Positions 1 to 10,539 of a stretch of DNA of 64,000 nucleotides are shown piece after piece. The notes beneath the pieces were generated by a model. The model was given only the letters and a program-made list of their open reading frames with translations, searched no databases and was not told the DNA's origin. Numbering within the stretch: the first letter of the stretch is position 1; each line of letters opens with the position of its first letter. The translations under genes were made by a program, and so were the position numbers. Location of the stretch: NCBI GenBank assembly GCA_032622095.1, contig CP136065.1, forward strand, positions 97,225,343 through 97,289,342, read 5' to 3'. This stretch comes from Siphonodentalium dalli. Taxonomy: Eukaryota > Mollusca > Scaphopoda > Gadilida > Siphonodentaliidae.

Positions 1-825
1 ATTTTACACATTAAAACACCCATTGTTTTTTGTGTTTATGGCCCAAAACCTTTTAGAATGGACAAAAATGCCTCAAACTGGCATCTTTGGAAACAGGCTA
101 AGACTAAGTATTCAAAGGGCCATAAGTTGATTTTCTTGAATAATGTTATATTAATACCTTTACAATTTGTTCAATCCAACATACTTAAAAGGTTATAAGA
201 AAAGCATGGCATATGGGTATTAAATTATTGAGTTACATGTTCTCAAATATTGCATTTCATCACACAAGTTCAGTGTCAGAAGCAAAATTGGCTAAGTCCA
301 TACAATGGAACACACATTTTGTTTGAGAATATAATCTTCTTCTTAATTATAGATGCATATATTAATCATTGTTTGTGCTTAATCTAGTGAGGAAATTACT
401 AAAACACTGAAAAAGCCCTTCAAGTTGCTCTAGTTTTTTTTAATAATTAACCATAAATAAGGCATTTTGGCTCATTCTTCGAAATTGAGGCCCCGAAAAT
501 GGCCCGAAATCAGGTAAACTCACGTTTTTGAAGGCACACAACTCGAAAAATACTTAAAGAATCTGGGATTCAGGAAATTGAGGTCGACATAATACACATG
601 CTATTTGTAGGATTTATGAATTAGATTGTTTTTATATACATCCATGAAAATCCATAAATTGATGATTTGACAAAATTTCCCCAAATTTATTTCACGAAAT
701 TCACCAATTTTCCTTTTTCCGATTTTTGCCGATTTTTAGTATGTTGTTTATGGAGGGTTTATGTACTTATTCCAGCAAAAAAAATTCTGTTGCAATAAGT
801 TCCGGGTTTGGCATTTTTTCTCATA
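1..825. other. AT-rich stretch, no gene seen
   Basis: No open frame longer than about 60 codons resembles a known protein, and no inverted ends or tandem units stand out. The right edge meets the 3' end of the LINE on the minus strand, so part of this could be LINE 3' UTR. Confidence 0.4.
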
Positions 826-3284
826 AATGCACTGGACTAATCATGGTTTTGTACTTCTTATAGTGTGGGTTCCAAATGGATAATCCGTATTCTAATACTG
901 GTCGAACAAAAGCTTTTTATAAGATTTTAAGCATATCTTCATCGACGCAGCTGAAAGTTCTATTTATTATTCCTATTCTCTGATTGGCTCTTTGAACGCT
1001 CTTTGCAATATGTGTTGAGAATGTCATGTTGTTGGTAAAGATGACTTCAGTGTTCTTTTCTTCACTGGTTTCCTCTATTTCATGATGTGACTCATTTTCT
1101 GTGATGTCGTACTTTTGTCCCGTATTGCTTTTCCCTATATGCATCACCTTGCATTTTGCTGCGTTAAATCTCAATAACCATTTGTCGGACCATTCAGATA
1201 GCTAGTCAAGGTCTCGCTGTAACTCTTCTGCATCTTCTTGGTTATTGACATTTTTATATAGTTTGGTATCATCAGAAAAAATCTTGACATTTCTCTTCAC
1301 ATTATTGGTGATGTCATTGATGAAGATTAAAAACAATATTTGTCCTAGAACTTAGCCTTGAGGAATGCCACTAGTTACTTTTCTCTGTGATGAATATTTG
1401 TCGGATACTCTGACTGCCTGCTTTCTTCCTGATAAAAAAATCCTTAATCCAGTTGTGAACCTCTCCTTTAATCCGTAGAATGATAACTTTTTCATTAGCC
1501 TTCCATGTGGCACTGTATCGAAGGCTTTCCTGAAGTCAAGGTATATTGCATCTATATTGTTTTCACCCTCAAGTGCTCTGAACCAGTCATCTTGTACTTC
1601 AAGTAGCTGTGTTACACACGATCTTTTAGCTCGAAACCCATGTTGTTCTTTATTGAATAGTTCATTGGAGTCCATGTGTTTAACCACTTCATCCCTGATG
1701 ATCCTCTCCATTACTTTACAACTAATGCTAGTCAGGCTAACTGGTCTATAGTTCCCAGGGTTGCTCTTTTTACCCTTCTTGAAAATGGGCACTACTGTTG
1801 CATTTTTCCAGTCTTCATGTATTTTTCCTTCCTTTAGGGTTTTATTGAATAGTATGCTGAGGGGGTACTGGGTGATGTTGCTGTATGCATCAATATTGCT
1901 GGGTTAATATTGTCCTCGCCTGGGGATTTAGATGAATCCAACTTGAGTAGCTTTTTCTCAACTAAGTTAGGGGTCATTTTCAATTTCGCTAAGCTCAATG
2001 TTGAATTCTTCGCCATCCATCTCAGGCGCCGGTTCGTCTATGGTGTACACACTGGCAAAACATGCATTTAGGATTTCTGCTTTCTCCTGGTTTTCACTTA
2101 CTGTTTCTCCAGTTTCATTTTCAAGATCTGCTATCCCGATTTTGACTTTTGTCTTCTGTCTGACGTATGACCAGAATGATTTTTGGTCCGATTTGAAGTT
2201 TTGAACAAGTTTTTTCTCATAGTTCTTGTGAGCTTCTCTGCATAATTTGGTTGTCTTATTTCCTGATGATAAATACTTATTATAGTTATCCTCCGATTTA
2301 TACTTCAAGTATTTCTTCCATATTTTCTGTTTCTCTTTATCAGATGATAAAGCCTCTTTTGTCATCCATATTTTCATTTGGTTTTATTCTTGTTCTCACT
2401 TTTGGGCGTCACTTCTTCTGTTACCTTTCTTATGTTCTCTTTTATAAAACTCCATGCCTGTTCAACTTCCATCGTATTAATAAGAGCCCACTGCACTTCC
2501 ATAATTTTTTCGTGAACTTCCATGGTGTCTAATTTATGGTATTGGAATATGTCGTTTTTCTTCTTCTCCTCGTCCTGCGAGTAGCATCTGAATTTTGTTA
2601 GAAGTACAAGGTGATCACTCTTGCCCACTAGTGGAAGATATTCTATTTCATCTATCATATTTTCTTCATTTGTGAGTATTAGGTCCAATAAATTTGGGTT
2701 TTGGCCTGTTCTGATCCGTGTTATTTCCACAACATGTTGGTGTAGACCTGTATTGTTAATACTTCGATGAAATTAAATGTGTGGCTCTCTGTACTTACTT
2801 CTGTACTTCTATTTTCCCAGTTGATGGATGGGTAATGAAAATCTCCAATGAATAGTTTGTGGGTTTCATTCCTATTGGCCATATCCTCCAGTATGTTGTT
2901 CAACTTAGAGTTATTATTTCCATCGCTGTTCGGACTTCTGTATATTGCTCCTAACAAAAGTCTATCATTTCCTCTCAGTTTAATTTGGCACCATACTGAT
3001 TCCTCGTAATCTGATTTGTTGTCGATTGAGGTAGCGTGTAGCTTCTCTTTGACATAAAAGGCTGTGCCGCTTCCCTTTTCTAATGGTGTATGGAATATAT
3101 TGTACCCTTGGATAAAACATTCTTGTGTTTGGAGATTCCGTGCATTTTTGGGTTTAACCTCTGTTAAAATCAAGATGTCCGGCATCTTTATTTCCACTAG
3201 TGTTTCGAGCTCTGCTCTTTTATTGATTAAATAATCGATGTTGGTGTACATCACTGTTAGGTGCTGGTTAAAATCTAAAAACAT
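826..3284 (-). pseudogene. LINE ORF2 (endonuclease + reverse transcriptase), broken
   Basis: ORF2 starts at the ATG at 3,284. The endonuclease runs to about 2,600, with ILTEVKPKN near its start, IGDFHYPSINWE in the middle and DLILTN...GKSDH at its end. The linker and RT fingers lie at about 2,380-1,840. The palm is at 1,792-1,200 with DFRKAFDTVPH, SGIPQG and FSDDTK. The thumb (KAFVRPVLEYG) is at about 900. Visible damage: frame changes near 2,730, 2,375, 1,970 and 1,800, an in-frame TAA at 1,349-1,351 in the SGIPQG box, a stop near 1,202 and another near 915. In a live element the protein would nick target DNA and copy its own RNA. Confidence 0.85.
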
Positions 3285-3291
3285 TGGTGCG

Positions 3292-3515
3292 TTAAAATTC
3301 TTGTTGGGAGGGGGTCTCTGTGTCTTCTTGAACTTTCACTATCTTGCCATTCCCGATGGCGTATAGTTTTTCCGTCTCATTTAATTCTTTTAGTTCCTCC
3401 CGTAATTTCGTTCTTTCAGTTCTTTGTTCTTCTGTCTGATCTCTCTGCACGCTGATGTTTTGAAGGCTTTTGTTTTTTGCTTCCCTGATCTTGTGCGCAT
3501 TTGTCAGCAGTTTTT
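3292..3515 (-). pseudogene. C-terminal tail of LINE ORF1
   Basis: The minus strand from about 3,515 to the TAA at 3,292-3,294 is open and encodes a charged, coiled-coil-like tail rich in E, K, R and Q. It ends 7 bases before the ORF2 ATG, the usual ORF1/ORF2 spacing in this superfamily. The N-terminal part is absent, so the RNA-binding domain cannot be seen. Confidence 0.6.
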
Positions 3516-4449
3516 TAATATCATATATCCCAATAAAGAAATGATTACGACTGATCTACACACGTGTGCCTGAGGTCATGTAAATTCTTCCTTTAACCAA
3601 TTTTCTTGCAATAAAATGTCCGTTTTAAGGTTGCTTCACAATACGTACAGAATATAAAAGTATATATAAAGTTTCGCCATTCAGAATTTCAGATGCTATA
3701 TAACAAAGAACAATGCAATGAAGATATAGCGATAAGCAAGCTATAAGTTATTTTAGAGCACCGTACCATTCTTACAGTCGTTCGCTGATTTTTGGTAAAG
3801 CTCACCAATTCCCAAAGCTGGCAAAGGAATATTTCAGTGATTATTCCATTGTTCGGGACACGCCACTCATAACAAACAAACCGCATGATTGTGCGCTTCA
3901 ATGTAGTTTCAATTACCAGAGGCCATATGGGCATGACAAACGCTGTTGCCCCCACCGCACTGCCATTCTGCGCCGTCACTATATACGCGCATAGTACATT
4001 ACCATGCATGGCGCAAACAGGATGGGGTCAACGGAGCGCTTAACAAACCCATGTGACCTCGAGTATAATTGAAGATACTTTGAACAGACCGGACGATTTG
4101 TTTGTTTTGTGTGGCGTGTGTCGAAAAATGAGGTAATCATTGAACTATTATTTTGCCAGTTTTGGGAATTGGTATTCTTTAACAAAAATACAATATATAT
4201 ACACCAACATGCAGAACGAGCGGATGGGCAGAGTAACACATGCGTTGGTCGAATGATTTAATAGCATCCGGATACCCGGGAGAACTAACAACAGCACTTG
4301 TTATAAAGTATATAACACTTAATTCGGAGGACACATCCAGTTCAGAAATGTATTTCATGTAAGTAATCCAACGAAGAAACACATTTCTCTCAGCTATATA
4401 GTAGTATAGCCGATAATTCAACGGGGACATCACTAACTATTTATGGTTA

Positions 4450-5640
4450 TTTCCTCACAGATCGAACGACATTTTCATCTTCTTCTCTCATTTGGGTAAC
4501 ACAACTGTGGTTACGCTATTTGGAAGTTGAATAAACAGTATGTTACTGTCCTCAACGGTTGTCGCCGGAGAATGGACACGTGCCGGTGTACATGTATTGG
4601 CGGGGGCCTCTGTTGCTGTATTATTTACTTTTTGTGGATGTAATTGCACTACATGTAGTGTTGAAGGCTCAAACTTGGGTATTAGTAACTTTTCCGCTGG
4701 TAATGTGGACACGGATTCAGCTGCAGTAGCAGGTGTCGGTGGCTGGAGAGCGTCACAGGCAGCATTTTGTTTTTGCTACCGAACTTGGATGGCCACTGCG
4801 TGACTGAACTGTCTGGTAGTCAAATCGGGCGTTGTAGAGGGAGGTACAACGTGTAACTTTTCCCGGAGTGGTTTGTGATATTCCTTCCTTCTGTAGATAT
4901 ATTCGCATCACTGAACATCTGTTTCATATACGTTTTTAGAAGATGTATTCCAATAACCTGAGAGCTAACCCTCAAACCTTCCAAAAAAATTCGGTAGAAT
5001 GGGCCGCGTGTCGGCACTAAATTGGTGTAATTTTCATACAGTTTAGCGATTCGGCGTGGGTTGTTTGGCTCTTCTTATTGACGGATGTTGTGGGTCTAAT
5101 TTGTTTGTGATCTATTCCCCCACTATAATTTTTGGAATTTCTCCCATCATACTCCACGTATTTCATTAGTACTGTATACAATTTCACGCAAATCTGTTCT
5201 GCGCACAAGCGTTTGTGTTCATCTACGGCCCTAAACCCGAACTAATTTGCAATATAGAAAAAGACTCCATAGCTTAATGCATTTGAAGAGGACAATCCTA
5301 TTGTATCCGTGTTCGACAACTGACCCTCGTCATCTGGGGTAACCGGATTAGCCCTCTTGGTTGTCACGCGTGTGCCTTGCTAGGTTTATATCTTCATTTG
5401 TGCGTCGAGACTTTTTCGGGTGTTTTCAAAATTCTAAAAAAGTTTAATACATGGACCATTGGGTTCATCCTTGACGTGACGCTGGATTCCTGCCACAAAC
5501 TTAGATAATGATAATGGCCGATACGGAGATCCATCACGTCTGCGGACTTCAACGACAAAGCTACACAGCCAGTAGTCAATTCATTCCTCATCTACCCCGT
5601 TTAAATCGACTGGCATTGGATAGAAAGGATCACTGAATAT
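4450..5640 (-). pseudogene. Crypton-type tyrosine recombinase (DUF3504-like), decayed
   Basis: Minus-strand translation in shifting frames gives, in order: YWLCSFVVEVRRRDGSPY and AGIQRHVKDE (5,590-5,460), PVTPDDEGQLSNT (near 5,330), FFYIANYFGFRAVDEH with the likely first catalytic Arg (near 5,230), GRNSKNYSGGI (near 5,130), GPFYRI (near 5,000), the ITNHSGK box (near 4,870) and a degraded SRSGH box (near 4,800). This is the order of the widespread invertebrate DUF3504/Crypton recombinases, which move circular DNA by site-specific recombination. At least six stops or frame changes are present. The 1.3-kb relative at 36.7-38.0 kb lacks this coding region. Confidence 0.65.
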
Positions 5641-6291
5641 CTCGTGTTGGCGATTTATGCATGAATCCCATCGTACCATGTCTGCCGTGCACACCTAAGA
5701 CTAGACTTAGTTTTGTGGTATTCTGGACGAAAAATGCTCTTGGAAATCACTGTTAGATATTGGGTTTCCGTGGCGCTGATATGCAGGTGAATCTGGAGGA
5801 ACAAGGCGTAATTTCAAAACAGTTTTCCGTGTCAGCCACACATTTGTTACATAATCATTGTGATCAGCATTGCCTTTGGTCAACAGTAAGTTTGTTGTTT
5901 GGTATCATATCCAACGCCTGGAGTTCAAACATTATATCATCTGGCAGACCATCTTCTTCGTAATGCATGATTCACCTATATTCGTAACACAATATTATGA
6001 CGCATGCGACTACCACATTCGAGTTTCCAAACACAATGGGACCTGGGCCACACATCGGTGAATTCATTTGGTTTCGGTCACAACGTGTCACCCGTCCATG
6101 TTATTTCGGACATAATTATTCACATTCTACGGCGATAACTGCGTTGGTAATCACTTTGATTGGCGTGCCTAACGGGTCATATCGGCCAGCGCACGGATTG
6201 TACGTCGTGTTCAACAGACGTTCAATTGCGTATTTCCAGCTAATCTCATTATGTGCGGTCAATTATGCTCTTAGTCGGTCAGAGCACGCGA

Positions 6292-6773
6292 ATAGTTCTT
6301 TACCAGAATAAATCACATCTTCATCTCGATTTATTCTGGTAAAGAACTATACGTACAGCATAACCCCATTGTTGCAATCGTTCCCTGATTAAGGTAAAGC
6401 ACACCAATTCCCAATGCTGGCGAAGGAATAGTTCAGTAATTATCCCATCGTTAGGCACACGCAATTCATAGCAGACCAATCGCGCGGTCGCTTCAAAATG
6501 GGACCAGTCCGTGTTGTTTCGGACATATCTATTCATATTCAACGGCGATCAGTTCATGTTAATCACGTTGTTGGGCGTGGCTAACCGGCTATTGTGTCCA
6601 ATCGCGGCCAGCGCACGGATTGTGCGTCGTGGTCAAAACACGCTCAACGGGACATTTCCAGTTGATTGCATTATGTGGGTTCAATTGTGCTCTAAGTCGG
6701 TCAGAGCACGCGAATAGTTCTTTACCAGAATAAATCTCGTCTTCGACTCGATTTATTCTAGTAAAGAACTATT
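6292..6773. repeat. Two hairpins ending repeated 230-bp units
   Basis: Inverted arms of 22-24 bp lie at 6,292-6,313/6,329-6,350 and again at 6,713-6,736/6,750-6,773. Each contains TTCTTTACCAGAATAAAT and its complement around a 13-15 nt loop. Both follow the same sequence (TCGGTCAGAGCACGCG), about 421 bp apart, so they are the same end of a duplicated unit. The 36.7-38.0 kb relative retains only half of the hairpin. Confidence 0.75.
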
Positions 6774-6839
6774 ATTGTGCTCTAACCATTACTTATTGAG
6801 CTGTGTCGCGGTCATGTTGCGTCATCTACTTATTTATAA

Positions 6840-7656
6840 CTAGCAGGGTTACCCGGCGTTGCCCAGGTTAAAGTGATGTGAAACCTTCTGCATGCTGTGG
6901 ATATTTGGTGGGAATAGAGAATACTCTTGCTCAAAGTGTCACACGTATTCTCTTAAATTGTTTATATTGGCTTCAGAAAACATGATTCGTAGACATGGAA
7001 TATAAGTTGTGGCTCACCTTGTCGGATCGGAGCGGTTGTCATTTTGTTTATCGCGATTAATCCGTCATACTAATAAAGAAGTATTTATTTATAACTGCGT
7101 ATAGTTACCTCAGACGTTATAACCTGAAACATGACATCATAAACACATTAGTTCGCAAAAATAAAAGACGACAATTGGGTTTTACATATAGATGTATCAA
7201 TCAATCTAGTGGGTTAGACTAATATTTTGAGGACACCAGGTTATAATATCTCCATGAAGATAAAGGTGTTTTAAAGAAATGTCTAGGTGCTATATACTGG
7301 CTAATTATTCTCAGTTTAAAAATAAATGTTGCTATATGCATGTATATCAGCTACATGTGCCCGACACAGAGCGAGATTTTGAGTTGTTTATGTTAGGCGA
7401 TGAGTCTGTTCTAAAAATTGAAATAAATCCTCTTTATCGGTCAGATATACCCTCGTCAGATGTCAGTATTGGAGGATCCTGAGAAGTCATGTGCTACTGA
7501 CTTCGTTTTCTGTTATTTCAGAAGAAACTATATTCGACTACACATGCACTGTGACCACTATTTTTGAACAGGCCTTCTATACATTTACATATCTCGTGAC
7601 AAATTGTTACTTTTTTTGCGGAAACTATATTGAATGGGACATACTCATTTGTGTTA
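6840..7656 (-). mobile_element. Non-autonomous Helitron, reverse orientation (copy 1)
   Basis: On the minus strand the element ends in CTAG (6,843-6,840) followed by host T. About 9 nt before that lies a short GC-rich hairpin (CCTGGGCAACGCCGGG). A hairpin 8-12 nt upstream of CTRR-T is the standard Helitron 3' end. A homologous copy lies at 16,179-16,972, and homology between the two stops at 7,656, exactly where the next Helitron begins. The 5' TC terminus could not be fixed. The interior has short open frames shared with the second copy but matches nothing I recognise. Confidence 0.65.
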
Positions 7657-8238
7657 TCTATCTATCTCATATATATTTTGAAGACCTCTGTTTGTCTGTC
7701 TGTCTGTCTGTCTGTATTTCTGTCTGTATGTCATTTATACAAATCTACGATTCTCGACCGATCGGGACGAAACTTGGTACGTGTGTGTAGTTTGACCAGG
7801 CGGTCGACGTTGTCTTATTGGCGAGCCCGTGCGGCGCCCGCTTCGCGCATGCGCAGACGAGATATCGGAAACGGGTGGAGCTATCGACTTGAAATTTGCT
7901 ATGTGAATGTTTCTTGCCCCGAATACGAATTTTATCGGGTCGCCGAGCCCGTACGACGCCAGCTTCGTGCATGTGCAGACCAGATCTCGGAAACGGGTGG
8001 AGCTATCGACTTGAAATTTGCTATGTGAATGTATCTTGCCCCGGATACGAATTTTATCGGATCGCCGAGCCCGTGCGACGCCAGCTTCGCGCGTGCGCAG
8101 ACCAGATCTCGGAAACGGGTAGAGCTATCGACTTGAAATTTGGTTTTTGAATAGCCCGGACAACGTCGGGCTGGGTAGGGCTATCGACCTGAAATTTGGT
8201 TTTTGAATAGCCCGGACAACGTCGGGCTCAATGACTAG
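7657..8238 (+). mobile_element. Non-autonomous Helitron A (582 bp)
   Basis: Starts TCTATCTATCTCATATA immediately after an A and ends with the hairpin GCCCGGACAACGTCGGGC, a short spacer and CTAG followed by T. This matches A|TC...CTRR|T Helitron insertion. After the start comes a (TCTG)n microsatellite, then about three 122-bp tandem units. The 3' hairpin region is duplicated in tandem about 62 bp apart (near 8,150 and 8,212). No coding capacity is seen; replication would depend on a Rep/helicase supplied elsewhere. Confidence 0.7.
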
Positions 8239-9060
8239 TCTATCTATCTCATATATATTTTGAAGACCTCTGTCTGTCTGTTTGTCTGCCTGTTTGTCAT
8301 TAATACAAATCTACGATTCTCGACCGATCGGGACGAAACTTGGTACGTGTGTGTAGTTTGACCAGGCGGTGGTCGTTGTCGTATTGGCGAGCCCGTGCGA
8401 CGCCCGTGCAGCGCATGCGCAGACGAGATCTCGGAAACGGGTGGAGCTATCGACTTGAAATTTGCTATGTTAATGTATCTTGCCCCGAATACGAATTTTA
8501 TCGGGTCGCCGAGCCCGTGCGACGCCAGCTTCGCGCATGCGCAGACGAGATCTCGGAAACGGGTGGAGCTATCGACTTGAAATTTGGTATGTGAATGTAT
8601 CTTGCCCCGGATACGAATTTTATCGGGTCGCCGAACCCGTGCGACGCCAGCTTCGCACATGCGCAGACGAGATCTCGGAAACGGGTGGAGCTATCGACTT
8701 GAAATTTGGTATGTGAATGTATCTTGCCCCGGATACGAATTTTATCGGGTCGCCGAGCCAGTGCGACACCAGCTTCGCGCATGCGCAGACCAGATCTCGG
8801 AAACGGGTAGAGCTATCGACTTGAAATTTGGTTTTTGAATAGCCCGAACAACGAATTTTATCGGGTCGCCGAGTCCGTGCGACGCCAGGTTCGCGCATGC
8901 GCAGACGAGATCTCGGAAACGGGTGGAGCTATCGACTTGAAATTTGGTATGTGAATGTATCTTGCCCCGGATACGAATTTTATCGGGTCGCCGAGTCCGT
9001 GCGACGCCAGCTTCGCGCATGCGTAGACCAGATCTCGGAAACGGGTAGAGCTATCGGCTT
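7926..9060 (+). repeat. 122-bp tandem units inside Helitrons A and B
   Basis: CGAATTTTATCGG recurs at 7,926, 8,048, 8,492, 8,614, 8,736, 8,852 and 8,974. Spacing within each element is 122 bp except one of 116 bp. Each unit contains a GC-rich core (CGCGCATGCGCAGAC) and GATCTCGGAAACGGG. Overlapping long open frames on both strands here arise because 122-bp units rotate frame; they are not genes. Confidence 0.9.
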
Positions 9061-9108
9061 GAAATTTGGTTTTTGAATAGCCCGGACAACGTCGGGCTCA
9101 TCGGCTAG
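8239..9108 (+). mobile_element. Non-autonomous Helitron B (870 bp), abutting A
   Basis: The TC start lies directly against the CTAG end of copy A with no intervening base. The element has the same 5' end, TCTG microsatellite, 122-bp units (about six) and 3' hairpin plus CTAG (9,105-9,108). One unit is only about 116 bp long: near 8,838 the 3'-terminal sequence (GAATAGCCCG...CAACG) is fused to the middle of a unit, suggesting unequal recombination between units and the element end. Confidence 0.7.
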
Positions 9109-10007
9109 TACTATATATTTTGAGACTTCCGTATATATATGTGTGTGTACTTTATAGAATCGAAAACGACTGCACCCATCGAGCTCAAATTTCGTATATA
9201 AGTGTAAAAACCCACGAATACCGTAGTTGTCGCGTTTTGGATAAGCTCAGAGCACCGTTTCTCCCTTCCCAAGTCACCGTAATCGGCACCTAGGTGGTTA
9301 ATCAAGTCATAATTTAATGAGCCTTTGTTTTTGACGCATCGCTATAAAGAGCGTTTGTTTACCATTCAACGTTATTAGCATCTGCAGAGAGATTGTAGCC
9401 TGTCGCTCGAAATATCATGCAGAGAGATTATCACGACGGGAAGCGTTTGTTTTCAATTCAATGCAATTTTATCCCTCGAAATATTATGCAGAGAGATGAT
9501 TTCACGACGGGAAGCGTTTGTTTTCAATTCAATACAATGTTATCGTACTGAGCGTCTATATACACGACGAGTATAAATACGGCTCCATTGACCGTCTCGA
9601 GGCGAAATTTCGTACTTAATTTCGTACTTAGGAGTTCCATGGAACGGGGGAGATTTTTATCGGGTAAGTTTTTCCGCCCGAGGTGATCTTCACCTTGAAA
9701 CGGGTACCCACAAATGATATATATGTGTGTGTCCTTTATAGACTCGGACCGATTGAGCTCAAACTTGGTGTCTACGGGAAGTGTCATGGGCGGGTTAAAT
9801 TGTCACCGACCTGACCTTGACCTTGAAAATAATCAATTCAAGGTCAAATCGGGTAAAATTGAAAAAAGGCACAATTAACTCATTGAAAAACAAAAAATTA
9901 AATTAAAAAATTAATTAAAAAAATTAAAAATTAAAATTAATTAAAAAAATTATTTAAAATATGTCATGTTTCTTACGATTGCCGCCAGTGGCGGGCTAAC
10001 CTGCTAG
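9109..10007 (+). mobile_element. Helitron C, different family, abutting B
   Basis: Begins right after the CTAG/T of copy B with ACTATATATTTTGAGAC and ends with the perfect hairpin CCGCCAGTGGCGG, a spacer and CTAG (10,004-10,007) before T. Internal features are a duplicated block around GAGAGATTATCACGACGGG (9,380-9,540), an AT-rich stretch (9,885-9,960) and inverted TCAAGGTCA motifs near 9,811 and 9,838. No coding region was found. The start is probably slightly truncated because no clean TC is seen. Confidence 0.6.
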
Positions 10008-10539
10008 TCTCCTATATATTTTTGAGACTTCCGTATGTGTGTACTTTATAGAATCGAAAACGGGTTGACCGATCGAGACCAAACTTCCTATCTAAAGGTA
10101 AAATCCCACGGGAATCGTCGTCGCGGCGTTTTGGAGAAGCTCAGAGCACCCGTTCTCCACTCTCAGTTGCAAAGAAACGGCACTTCGGTGGTTAATCAAG
10201 TAATAATTTAATGAGCGTTTGTACATGACGCGTCGCTATAAAATTCAACGCAACGTTATCGCTCAAAATTTAAATTCTTTTATCAAAAACATAATTACGT
10301 GTTGGACTCTGTCATTTTAAGAATATATAAGTATTACACACATACACACCAAGTCTCAGCTTAAAATTTTGAAAAATAAGAGTTTTATCGACATAAATCG
10401 ATTTTAATGGGAAGTCCTATGTTAAAATTTAGCATCGAAAAAATTTAATTTCTTCCATCTAAAACATAATTACGTGTTGACCTGTGTCATTTAAAGAATA
10501 TATAGGTATTTCACGCAGTCAGACGAAGTCTCAGCTTGA
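10008..10539 (+). mobile_element. 5' part of a second family-C Helitron
   Basis: The sequence from 10,008 repeats the start of element C (CTATATATTTTTGAGACTTCC, then ACTTTATAGAATCG and the GAAGCTCAGAGCACC region) to about 10,260. The remainder contains a roughly 160-bp sequence twice in tandem (near 10,270 and 10,450, around CATAATTACGTGTTG). No 3' hairpin/CTAG end is visible before the Penelope-like coding sequence, so this copy looks truncated or interrupted. Confidence 0.5.

Larger units (their letters stand above)
826..3530 (-). mobile_element. 5'-truncated CR1/L2-type non-LTR retrotransposon (LINE)
   Basis: Read on the minus strand, this copy shows the end of ORF1, a short gap, then ORF2 with an apurinic-type endonuclease and a reverse transcriptase. 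The order EN then RT, the GKSDH end of the endonuclease and the RT boxes NYRPVSLTS, EQHGFR, DFRKAFDTVPH and FSDDTK fit the Jockey superfamily, most like CR1/L2. The 5' end is cut inside ORF1 near 3,515, as expected from incomplete target-primed reverse transcription. The 3' end stops near 826 with no clear tail. The copy carries several stops and frameshifts and cannot be active. Confidence 0.85.
3753..6785 (-). mobile_element. Decayed Crypton-like tyrosine-recombinase element
   Basis: The block begins TTAGAGCACC and ends GTGCTCTAA. Another block with the same termini and long stretches of homology lies at 36,657-37,954. The middle (about 4,450-5,640, minus) encodes relics of a tyrosine recombinase of the kind amplified in marine invertebrates and related to the domain of ZMYM2/QRICH1-like proteins (DUF3504). 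The right part (about 6,085-6,785) holds a roughly 230-bp unit in two copies, each ending in a hairpin. Classical Cryptons lack terminal inverted repeats, so the inverted ends may mark a chimaeric or unrelated carrier element. No target duplication was recognised. Confidence 0.55.

Noticed and set aside
7630-9020. Many overlapping open frames of 60-140 codons on both strands with shared peptides
   Set aside because: They are translations of 122-bp Helitron tandem units in rotating frames and contain no domain.
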